In this document: in pieces, positions 1 to 5,554 of the stretch | Layout: each line of letters begins with the position of its first letter | How positions within the stretch are numbered: the first letter of the stretch is position 1 | NCBI GenBank assembly: GCA_009704555.1 | Contig: WLDY01000054.1 | Span: 1-5,554 of the forward strand | Reading direction: 5' to 3' | Origin: Actinomycetota bacterium | GTDB lineage: Bacteria; Actinomycetota; Actinomycetes; Nanopelagicales; Nanopelagicaceae | Length of the DNA stretch: 5,554 bases | The notes under the pieces: model-generated | What the model was told of the DNA's origin: nothing | Database searches by the model: none | The model's input: only the letters and a program-made list of their open reading frames with translations | Made by a program: the position numbers and the translations under genes

Positions 1-1106
1 CCACTCTCCACGGTTTCGATACAGACACGCTCGAGCGTCTCAGCGAACTCGTTGAGCTTCGGATTCGAATCCAACTTCGCGCGATGTGCGAGACCTCGAG
101 TCCATGCGAAGATCGAGGCGATCGGATTGGTTGAGGTGGCCTTACCTGCTTGATGGTCGCGATAGTGGCGAGTGACGGTGCCATGCGCAGCCTCCGCCTC
201 GACAGTCCTGCCATCAGGGCTCATCAAGACCGAGGTCATGAGACCCAGCGATCCATACCCCTGTGCGACGGTGTCGGATTGCACATCGCCGTCATAGTTC
301 TTACAGGCCCAGATGTAACCGCCCTCCCATCGGAGTGAGGTTGCGACCATGTCATCGATCAATCTGTGGTCGTACTCGAGACCGAGTTTGTCGAACTCCG
401 ACTTGAACTCACTCTCGAAGACCTCTGCGAAGATGTCCTTGAAGCGACCGTCGTAAGCCTTGAGGATCGTGTTCTTGGTGGAGAGATAGACCGGATACTT
501 CCGTGCGATTCCGTAGTTGAAGGAGGCACGAGCGAAGTCGCGGATCGAATCATCCAAGTTGTACATCGCCATCGCGACGCCAGAGCCTGGGAACTTGAAG
601 ACCTCGAACTCCATCGGCGCCGAGCCATCCTCTGGCTTGAAGGTCATAGTGAGGGTTCCTTTACCTGGAACCTTGAAGTCAGTGGCGCGGTACTGATCAC
701 CGAATGCGTGGCGGCCGATGACGATGGGCTTGGTCCAGTGTGGGATCAATCGCGGGACATTCTTGATGATGATCGGCTCACGGAAGATGACACCGCCGAG
801 GATGTTGCGGATGGTGCCGTTCGGTGACTTCCACATCTGCTTGAGATTGAACTCTTTGACTCGAGCCTCGTCAGGAGTGATGGTCGCGCACTTGACGCCG
901 ACGCCATGTTTCCTGATCGCATTCGCAGAATCGATCGTCACCTGGTCGTTCGTGGCATCACGATGCTCGATACCGAGGTCGTAATACTCGAGGTTGACAT
1001 CGAGATAGGGCAGGATCAATTGCTCCTTGATGAAGGACCAGATGATCCTCGTCATCTCATCACCATCGAGCTCGACGACGGTTCCCTCGACTTTGATCTT
1101 GCTCAT
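1..1106 (-). CDS. icd: NADP-dependent isocitrate dehydrogenase, homodimeric IDH1-like type (3' end beyond window)
   Basis: Oxidatively decarboxylates isocitrate to 2-oxoglutarate with NADP+, a cytosolic TCA-cycle step that supplies NADPH and the carbon skeleton for glutamate. The reading frame is open from the ATG at 1106 to the window edge, giving 368 codons. The family is about 400-415 residues, so roughly 40 C-terminal residues are missing. Seen in the sequence: VVELDGDEMTRIIW (residues 10-23), GVKCATITPDE (70-80), the substrate motif KSPNGTIRNILGG (93-105), R109, GRHAFGDQYRATDF (131-144), catalytic Y139 and K211 (STKNTIL), metal-binding aspartates near D251, D274 and D278, and HGTVTRH (308-314), whose R313/H314 pair matches the NADP-binding pair of IDH1. 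The strong similarity to human IDH1 rules out the monomeric IDH and the E. coli-type enzyme. Every isoleucine codon read is ATC. It follows mdh by 24 bp with a strong ribosome binding site, so the two are probably cotranscribed. Confidence 0.98.
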   Translation of the reverse strand, partial: MSKIKVEGTVVELDGDEMTRIIWSFIKEQLILPYLDVNLEYYDLGIEHRDATNDQVTIDSANAIRKHGVGVKCATITPDEARVKEFNLKQMWKSPNGTIRNILGGVIFREPIIIKNVPRLIPHWTKPIVIGRHAFGDQYRATDFKVPGKGTLTMTFKPEDGSAPMEFEVFKFPGSGVAMAMYNLDDSIRDFARASFNYGIARKYPVYLSTKNTILKAYDGRFKDIFAEVFESEFKSEFDKLGLEYDHRLIDDMVATSLRWEGGYIWACKNYDGDVQSDTVAQGYGSLGLMTSVLMSPDGRTVEAEAAHGTVTRHYRDHQAGKATSTNPIASIFAWTRGLAHRAKLDSNPKLNEFAETLERVCIETVES

Positions 1107-1113
1107 CTACTTG

Positions 1114-1120
1114 CCCTCCC
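1114..1120 (-). promoter_or_regulatory. Shine-Dalgarno sequence of icd
   Basis: On the minus strand GGGAGGG lies 7 nt before the icd ATG, inside the 24-bp gap after the mdh stop codon. It is the strongest ribosome binding site in the window and fixes the icd start at 1106. The short gap leaves little room for a separate promoter, so icd is probably translated from the mdh message with its own efficient initiation. Confidence 0.8.
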
Positions 1121-1130
1121 AGATTCTTCT

Positions 1131-2087
1131 CTAGAGATCCTTCACATCTGCTTGCTTCGAACGGACTGCCTCAGCTGCCACTTTGAGCGCATCTAGCTCA
1201 GCGCCATCGAGTGCAGTCTCGACCACCTTCTTCACACCGCTTCGACCGATCTCTGCCTCGACGCCGAGATAGACGTCGGAGATCCCGTATTGCCCGGTGA
1301 CCCATGCACATACCGGCATCACTGCACCGGAGTCCTCGATCACTGCCTTCGCCATCCTTGCTGCTGCTGCGGATGGTGCGTAGTAGGCCGAACCTGTCTT
1401 CAAGAGCGCGACGATCTCCGCGCCACCATTGCGGGTGCGATCGACCAACTCTGCGATATCGCTTGCTGAGAGCATCGATGAGAGTGGCTTGCCGTCGACC
1501 GTACAACGGCTCGGTACCGGCACCATCGTCTCGCCATGTGAACCGAGAGTGAGCGTCGCGACACGTGATACCTCGACGCCAAGCTTCTCCGCAACGAAGT
1601 GAGTGAAGCGGGCGGTATCGAGCATCCCGGCCTGGCCCATCACTCGGTTATGTGGGAACTTCGTTGCGATCTGTGCCAGTGCGGTCATCTCATCGAGGGG
1701 ATTGGAGACGACGATCACGACGGCATTAGGAGCATGCTTTGCGACATTCTCTGCGACGCCACGGACGATTCCGGCGTTGACTCCGATCAGATCCATGCGA
1801 CTCATACCAGGCTTGCGTGGGAGTCCAGCGGTGATGACAACGACATCAGAACCTGAGATCGCCTCGTAACCCTTGCCATCTGCGGTGGTCGTCTGACCGA
1901 TCACCTTCGTCTCGAAACCTTCGATGCTTCGCGATTGATTGATGTCGAGTGCGATGCCCTCTGGCTTGCCCTCCACGATATCTGTCAAGACCACGGTCTC
2001 GAAGATGTCGTATTCAGCAAGACGAAGCGCGGTGGTTGATCCATAGAAACCGGCTCCGACGACAGTGACTTTCCCGTTACGTGCCAT
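1131..2087 (-). CDS. mdh: Malate dehydrogenase, LDH-like (NAD-dependent) type
   Basis: Interconverts malate and oxaloacetate with NAD(H) in the TCA cycle, in the cytoplasm. The 318-residue length is normal for the LDH-like MDH family. The N-terminal Rossmann fold has the dinucleotide motif GAGFYG (residues 11-16) and D36 after the second strand, which fits NAD rather than NADP. The mobile loop GLPRKPGMSRMDL (88-100) carries substrate-contacting R91 and R97. Arginine at R91, where lactate dehydrogenases have glutamine, argues for malate. N129 (VSNPLD), D157 and R160 (LDTAR) and catalytic H184 (GSHGETMVP) complete the active site. The ATG at 2087 gives a start just before the first beta strand. 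The site upstream is only a weak purine-rich stretch (GAAGAAGAGAG, 9 nt away). It lies 122 bp after the DUF3017-like gene and 24 bp before icd, so it is probably the first gene of an mdh-icd unit. The cytosolic MDH type is usual in Streptomyces and Mycobacterium, so the subtype is notable. Confidence 0.96.
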   Translation of the reverse strand: MARNGKVTVVGAGFYGSTTALRLAEYDIFETVVLTDIVEGKPEGIALDINQSRSIEGFETKVIGQTTTADGKGYEAISGSDVVVITAGLPRKPGMSRMDLIGVNAGIVRGVAENVAKHAPNAVVIVVSNPLDEMTALAQIATKFPHNRVMGQAGMLDTARFTHFVAEKLGVEVSRVATLTLGSHGETMVPVPSRCTVDGKPLSSMLSASDIAELVDRTRNGGAEIVALLKTGSAYYAPSAAAARMAKAVIEDSGAVMPVCAWVTGQYGISDVYLGVEAEIGRSGVKKVVETALDGAELDALKVAAEAVRSKQADVKDL

Positions 2088-2137
2088 ATCGATTTTCTCT
2101 CTTCTTCGATTCTTTCGCGTTCGTTTCTTTTGCGCCT

Positions 2138-2172
2138 GCTATCGCAGCAACTTCACGCCTCTTCAAATCCTA
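2138..2172 (-). promoter_or_regulatory. Possible mdh promoter (low confidence)
   Basis: Two alternatives can be seen in the gap before mdh. The first is TAGGAT at 2167-2172, which fits the actinobacterial -10 pattern TANNNT but has no recognisable -35 at the usual spacing. It would give a leader of roughly 75 nt. The second is TTGAAG (2161-2166) and GATAGC (2138-2143) with a 17-bp spacer, a moderate -35 with a poor -10. The gap is much longer than any other junction here, and two metabolically distinct gene groups meet at it. That makes a promoter likely, but the exact element is uncertain. Confidence 0.35.
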
Positions 2173-2206
2173 CCGGCGGATCTGTCGTGCCTTTGCCGGC
2201 GGATCT
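2173..2206. repeat. 11-bp direct repeat upstream of mdh
   Basis: The plus-strand sequence CCGGCGGATCT occurs exactly at 2173-2183 and again at 2196-2206, with starts 23 bp apart (about two helical turns). The minus-strand form AGATCCGCCGG ends directly against the candidate -10 TAGGAT, and the other copy lies just upstream of where its -35 would be. The placement would suit a regulator binding the same face of the DNA twice, but no known operator was recognised. The repeat lies within 40 bp after the end of the DUF3017-like gene, so a chance or remnant origin is also possible. Confidence 0.5.
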
Positions 2207-2209
2207 ACC

Positions 2210-2455
2210 TCAGATCGATGATCTAGGAAGGAGCAGCGCCACTGTTATCAAGGCCACAGCGATGATCAGTGGTGCGATGACGGCAACCGGACGGCGCCAG
2301 CCACGATGGATCGCATCGGCCCCGACCTGGAGGACGATGCCTACTCCCATGATGATGGCACCGAATCTGATGTTCGTGAATAAGGCGGTGATGACACCAA
2401 CCAGGAAGAGCGAGGGACCTAACCAACTCAAGCCGCGACCGATTGCGACCATCAT
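2210..2455 (-). CDS. Small membrane protein, DUF3017-like by position and topology
   Basis: An 81-residue, strongly hydrophobic protein of unknown function. Three membrane segments can be read: residues about 9-27, 31-46 and 57-77. Short basic stretches lie between them (HRGWRR at 50-55 before the third), and the tail after it is very short. There are no catalytic motifs. Its ATG overlaps the folD stop codon as ATGA, with AAGGAAG a little upstream, which supports a real, translationally coupled gene. A second ATG follows immediately, so the start could be one codon later. In actinobacteria such as Streptomyces, a DUF3017 membrane protein sits between folD and mdh. The position, size and topology match that family, but I cannot see decisive residue conservation. 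It is inferred to act in the cytoplasmic membrane, and no function is claimed. Confidence 0.75.
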   Translation of the reverse strand: MMVAIGRGLSWLGPSLFLVGVITALFTNIRFGAIIMGVGIVLQVGADAIHRGWRRPVAVIAPLIIAVALITVALLLPRSSI

Positions 2456-3294
2456 CTCTTCATCTTCCTTCGATGGATCTGCATGATGTTATCGAGCAAC
2501 ATCGCCCGAGTCATCGGACCGACTCCACCTGGGACGGGTGAGAGCGCTCCTGCCACCTCTGCGACAGCGGGATCGACATCACCGAAGAGTTTGCCATCGA
2601 CGCGTGTGAGTCCGACATCGACCACTGTCGCACCGGGTTTGATCATCGAAGGTGTGAGGAACCACTTCTTGCCGACTGCTGCGATCACGACATCAGCCTG
2701 ACGGATGATCCGCTCCGGATCGATCGTCTTCGAATGGACGATCGAGACCGAGGCATTGACATGGTGCGATGAGAGCAACATCGCAAGCGGTCGTCCCACC
2801 GTGATCCCGCGCCCGAGGATCGCGACGCTCACACCTTCCAGTTCGATCTCATAGGAGCGAAGGAGAGTGAGGATCGCAAGAGGGGTGCAGGGATAGATGC
2901 CATGCTCATCAAGGAGTAGGTGTCCGAGATTGATCGGATTGAGTCCATCGCAGTCCTTCTCGGGATCGATCGCCTCCAAGAAGGTGATGCTCTCCCTCCC
3001 AGGGATCGGCAACTGGACGATGAATCCGGTGCAGTGCGGATCGCGATTGAAGGAATCGATCGCAGCGTGGATCTCGCGATCGCTCGCGCTGGCAGGTAGT
3101 TCGACACGTAGGGACCTGATCCCTACTTCAGCGCAATCACGGTGCTTTCCTGCGACATAAGTGTGTGATGCTGGATCATCCCCGACCAGGATGGTGCCAA
3201 GGCCAGGACGCTTCGACTCTGGCAGACCCTCGAGCTCGCTCTTGATCGCGCTCTTGATGGCAGAGGCGATACGTTTGCCGTCGAGTGTGATCAT
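2452..3294 (-). CDS. folD: Bifunctional methylenetetrahydrofolate dehydrogenase / methenyltetrahydrofolate cyclohydrolase
   Basis: Oxidises 5,10-methylene-THF to methenyl-THF and hydrolyses this to 10-formyl-THF, the one-carbon donor for purine synthesis, in the cytoplasm. At 280 residues it has the normal family length. The N-terminal catalytic part contains Y46 and K50 (TYVAGKHRDC), the equivalents of the active-site Tyr and Lys; Q94 in FIVQLPIP; and D116 in PEKDCDGLNP. PCTP (135-138) follows. The NADP-binding part has GRGITVGRPLAMLL (161-174), in the GRG form common in actinobacteria instead of GRS. The C-terminal signature is PVPGGVGPMTRAML (253-266). An in-frame TAA four codons upstream makes the ATG at 3294 the first possible ATG start. 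No Shine-Dalgarno sequence is visible before it. The gene follows purH after 15 bp, and its stop overlaps the next start. The product feeds PurH, which explains the pairing. Confidence 0.99.
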   Translation of the reverse strand: MITLDGKRIASAIKSAIKSELEGLPESKRPGLGTILVGDDPASHTYVAGKHRDCAEVGIRSLRVELPASASDREIHAAIDSFNRDPHCTGFIVQLPIPGRESITFLEAIDPEKDCDGLNPINLGHLLLDEHGIYPCTPLAILTLLRSYEIELEGVSVAILGRGITVGRPLAMLLSSHHVNASVSIVHSKTIDPERIIRQADVVIAAVGKKWFLTPSMIKPGATVVDVGLTRVDGKLFGDVDPAVAEVAGALSPVPGGVGPMTRAMLLDNIMQIHRRKMKR

Positions 3295-3309
3295 GGCGCG
3301 AGTTTATCT

Positions 3310-4764
3310 CTAGTGCGAGAAATGACGGCGATGCGTGAGATACATCGATATCCCAGCCATCGACATCGCTTCGATCACTTCGTTATCGCGCTTGCTCCCA
3401 CCTGGTTGCACTATCGCTACCACACCTGCATTTGCCAACTCCATCGCACCATCGGCGAACGGGAAGAAAGCATCACTTGCAGCAACTGCACCCTTGACTC
3501 GATCGCCGCCACGGATCACAGCAAGCCTTGCAGCATCGACTCGGCTCACTTGTCCCATGCCGATACCAATCGTCGCTTGATCCTTGGCGATCACGATCGC
3601 ATTGCTCTTGACGCTCCTAACTGACTGCCACGCGAAGCGAAGATCTGCCATCACCGATTCACTGACCGCTTCACCAGCGACGAGATCCCAATCATCACTC
3701 GACTCAGAGAGGATCTCATCGCGCTCTTGTATCAAGATGCCACCAGAGATGAAGGCTCCAGTAGTCGAATGATGGCTTTGAGCCACTTCCAAGATTCGCA
3801 GGTTCTCTCGCTTCTGCAACTCTGCCAACGCATCGTCGCTGAATCGTGGCGCGACGATAACCTCTAGGAAGATCTCGGTGAGATCCTTCGCGAGGTCGAC
3901 ATCGACTTCTCTATTTGAGGCGATGACGCCACCGTAACTCGAGACTGGATCGCACTCCAATGCCTTGCGGAATGCAGCCCTAGGTGAAGCTGCCTTTGCG
4001 ATGCCACATGGATTGGAGTGCTTGATGATCGCGATAACAGCTTCGCCATCCCCGTGATCGGCAACGGCACGCCAGGCGGCATCGGCATCGAGATAGTTGT
4101 TATAGGAGAGTGACTTGGAGTTTCGGTGGGAGAGATTGCGTGCACCTGCGATCCCACTTCCATCACTGAGGATCAAAGCGCTTTGGTGGGGATTCTCGCC
4201 ATAACGAAGTCGCGCTGACCCACTACCCGAGGAAGCGAAGGAGTGCGCGATCGAGAGGTCGTACTGTGCCGTGATCGCAAAACCGATGCCAGCGAGTTCG
4301 CGCCTTCGGCCCTCATCCAATCCAGTCGGCAAGGATTCGATCAAATCTTGATATTGCGAAGAAGATGTGAGGAGAGTGACCTCCTCGAAGTTCTTCGCAG
4401 CGGCTCGCATCAGCGCGACCCCTCCGACATCGATCTTCTCAACATCGAGACCCCCATCAAGAGATGAGGCAGAGAAGTCATAGAGATTGACCACGACCAC
4501 ATCGATGGGCGTGAGTTGCTCTCGTTCCTTACCTGTCGCCAGGATCCCAGCGAAGATCTCAGGATGAAGCGTCTTCACTCGGCCTCCGGCGAGTTCACCA
4601 ATTCCCGTGATCTCACTGACTTCTCGCACCTCGATGCCTGCGCTACGCAGATCCTTCACCGTCCCAGAGGTAGCGATCACTTCGAAATTCGCTTGCATCA
4701 GCGCTCTGGCAAGGTCGACGATGCCACTCTTGTCAGTGACGGATATCAGAGCCCTTCTCTTCAT
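3310..4764 (-). CDS. purH: Bifunctional AICAR formyltransferase / IMP cyclohydrolase
   Basis: Catalyses the last two steps of de novo IMP synthesis: formylation of AICAR by 10-formyl-THF, then ring closure. The N-terminal cyclohydrolase domain (about 1-180) keeps the catalytic set K64 (KTLHP), Y95 (VVVNLY), D112 (IDVGG) and K124 (RAAAKN). The transformylase domain has RYGENPHQ (187-194), the catalytic pair K248-H249 in KHSNPCG, DPVSSYGG (272-279), SNAIVIAKDQATIGIGMGQ (387-405), SDAFFPF (430-436) and the terminal IVQPGGSKRD and RHFSH. At 484 residues it is shorter than the usual 510-530. Part of the difference is a contracted loop at 75-86, and NLYPF is NLYDF here. All catalytic residues are present, so both activities are expected. 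The ATG overlaps the stop of the upstream membrane-protein gene (ATGA), with GAAGG 9 nt before it, and folD follows after 15 bp. Usually purN precedes it, but that gene is absent here. Confidence 0.99.
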   Translation of the reverse strand: MKRRALISVTDKSGIVDLARALMQANFEVIATSGTVKDLRSAGIEVREVSEITGIGELAGGRVKTLHPEIFAGILATGKEREQLTPIDVVVVNLYDFSASSLDGGLDVEKIDVGGVALMRAAAKNFEEVTLLTSSSQYQDLIESLPTGLDEGRRRELAGIGFAITAQYDLSIAHSFASSGSGSARLRYGENPHQSALILSDGSGIAGARNLSHRNSKSLSYNNYLDADAAWRAVADHGDGEAVIAIIKHSNPCGIAKAASPRAAFRKALECDPVSSYGGVIASNREVDVDLAKDLTEIFLEVIVAPRFSDDALAELQKRENLRILEVAQSHHSTTGAFISGGILIQERDEILSESSDDWDLVAGEAVSESVMADLRFAWQSVRSVKSNAIVIAKDQATIGIGMGQVSRVDAARLAVIRGGDRVKGAVAASDAFFPFADGAMELANAGVVAIVQPGGSKRDNEVIEAMSMAGISMYLTHRRHFSH

Positions 4765-5554
4765 GGCTTCAGACCTTCGTCTCGCGACTTGGCTCTTTCA
4801 TCCAATTTCACTCTTGCAAGGATCGCGCCTTTGGAGAGAGCCATTCCTAAGGCTAACTCGCCTGCGAGTACGAGTGGAAAGCGCCACCATGAGGGACCGA
4901 CCTCACCTAGTACATCAGTGATCAATTGCCCGCTCGCAGTGAGCGCTAGGAATAGGGAGAAAGTGAAGAAGGCCGCGAGTGCGATCGCTGAAGTGAGATC
5001 GCCTCCGAAGCGGGCGAGGAGTCTGCGATGGATGAAGAAGCCGAAGGCGATCACTACAAGAGCTCCTGCTATCGCCCAGGGGAAACTCCCTCGCGGTAGC
5101 GCGCCAAGCAGAGGCAAGGCCGGTAACTGTTCCAATTCGAAGATGAAGGGGTGGATGATCGACTCGCTTCCGATATGCGCTCCGGATCCTGAGATGTAAC
5201 CCAACGTTGCTACCACGACATTCGGCAGATAGAGGAGCTGGATCACGATCAATGCGACGCCACCGAAGATGCCAGGACTTATCACCGTAGTGAGGTCGAT
5301 GACTGCGCGATAGTGGATCGCCAGTGATACGAAGAAGGTCAGTGTTGCGAGGGCGAGAAGGAGAGCGAGCGCGAATGCGGCCCATGATGTCGCCACCTCC
5401 CAAGGCTGACGCGTTCGCGTCGGCATCAAACGTGAGGCGATCAGTGAGAAGAGAAAGGTGACGACGAGAGCGATGGGAATCGCGAGATAGACCCGGACCG
5501 AAACCACTTCGTCTCGCAGGGATGAGAAGAGCGAGATGATGGTGAGAAGAAGGG
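4761..5554 (-). CDS. DUF6350 / PerM-like multi-pass membrane protein (5' end beyond window)
   Basis: The 263 visible codons are the C-terminal part of an integral membrane protein. The frame stays open to the window edge, and its first visible residues (LLLTIISLF) look like the end of a membrane helix. The GTG at 5507 is therefore probably internal and not the start. Counted from the window edge, further membrane segments lie at about 22-41, 57-79, 92-115, 155-173, 184-208 and 221-241, followed by a charged, probably cytoplasmic tail. The most diagnostic stretch is LLYLPNVVVATLGYISGSG, followed by a segment with LPALPLLGALP. I recognise this pattern from DUF6350 proteins (LPN..V.., G.G, LPALPLL..LP). 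The M. tuberculosis member at the same locus is Rv0955 (PerM), linked to cell division under stress, directly upstream of purN-purH. Here the stop codon overlaps the purH start. A division role is inferred only from that relative. Confidence 0.88.
   Translation of the reverse strand, partial: LLLTIISLFSSLRDEVVSVRVYLAIPIALVVTFLFSLIASRLMPTRTRQPWEVATSWAAFALALLLALATLTFFVSLAIHYRAVIDLTTVISPGIFGGVALIVIQLLYLPNVVVATLGYISGSGAHIGSESIIHPFIFELEQLPALPLLGALPRGSFPWAIAGALVVIAFGFFIHRRLLARFGGDLTSAIALAAFFTFSLFLALTASGQLITDVLGEVGPSWWRFPLVLAGELALGMALSKGAILARVKLDERAKSRDEGLKP

Noticed and set aside
366..827. Plus-strand open frame of 153 codons antisense to icd
   Set aside because: The opposite strand encodes a highly conserved isocitrate dehydrogenase over the whole stretch. 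The acidic, repetitive composition is what the reverse reading of such codons gives.
1198..1506. Minus-strand frame of 102 codons inside mdh
   Set aside because: It is an Arg-rich out-of-frame shadow of mdh without its own conserved features.
2173..2206. Rho-independent terminator after the DUF3017-like gene
   Set aside because: The inverted complementarity is only about 5 bp (CCGGC/GCCGG) across a long loop and no U-tract follows. The direct repeat is the better description.
4516..5199. Long open frame on the plus strand (227 codons) antisense to the start of purH and the end of the PerM-like gene
   Set aside because: Its product is low-complexity, rich in Ser, Arg and Pro, with no recognisable motif. 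It lies opposite two confidently identified genes.
4761..5507. GTG at 5507 as the start of the PerM-like gene
   Set aside because: The frame continues upstream with hydrophobic residues to the window edge and no stop. The family is longer (over 400 residues in M. tuberculosis), so this is an internal valine codon.
1..5554. A defence, mobile or otherwise novel system
   Set aside because: Every gene is a housekeeping or conserved-locus gene in a familiar actinobacterial order. There are no transposases, integrases, repeat arrays or toxin-like small genes.

Overview
The window looks like a stretch of core chromosome from an actinobacterium of moderate GC content, roughly mid-50s percent by eye. 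All six recognisable genes lie on the minus strand. From right to left they are: a DUF6350/PerM-type membrane protein (5' end outside the window), purH, folD, a small DUF3017-like membrane protein, mdh, and icd (3' end outside the window). The order perM-like / purH / folD / DUF3017 / mdh is the layout I know from actinobacteria such as Streptomyces and Mycobacterium, and this is the main basis for the phylum call. A finer taxonomic assignment cannot be defended from the sequence alone.

Right part (about 2210-5554): the PerM-like gene, purH, folD and the DUF3017-like gene form a tight cluster. Two of the three junctions are 4-bp ATGA start/stop overlaps, and the third (purH-folD) is a 15-bp gap. 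This indicates one transcript with translational coupling. The enzyme pair makes metabolic sense: FolD produces 10-formyl-tetrahydrofolate, and PurH uses it for the last formylation of purine synthesis before closing the ring to IMP. The purN gene, which sits between perM and purH in Mycobacterium tuberculosis, is not here.

Middle (2088-2209): a 122-bp gap is the only sizeable non-coding stretch. It holds an 11-bp direct repeat 23 bp apart, next to a plausible -10 element, and probably contains a promoter for the mdh-icd pair.

Left part (1-2087): mdh and icd encode two dehydrogenases connected with the TCA cycle, separated by 24 bp, with a strong Shine-Dalgarno sequence before icd. The Mdh is of the LDH-like type rather than the cytosolic type usual in Streptomyces and Mycobacterium. 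The Icd is the NADP-dependent homodimeric type that resembles eukaryotic IDH1.

I found no RNA genes, mobile elements, CRISPR arrays or phage genes. I see no convincing evidence of an undescribed system. The points most worth a second look are the missing purN, the Mdh type, the repeat before mdh, and a strong excess of the tetranucleotide GATC that peaks in folD.
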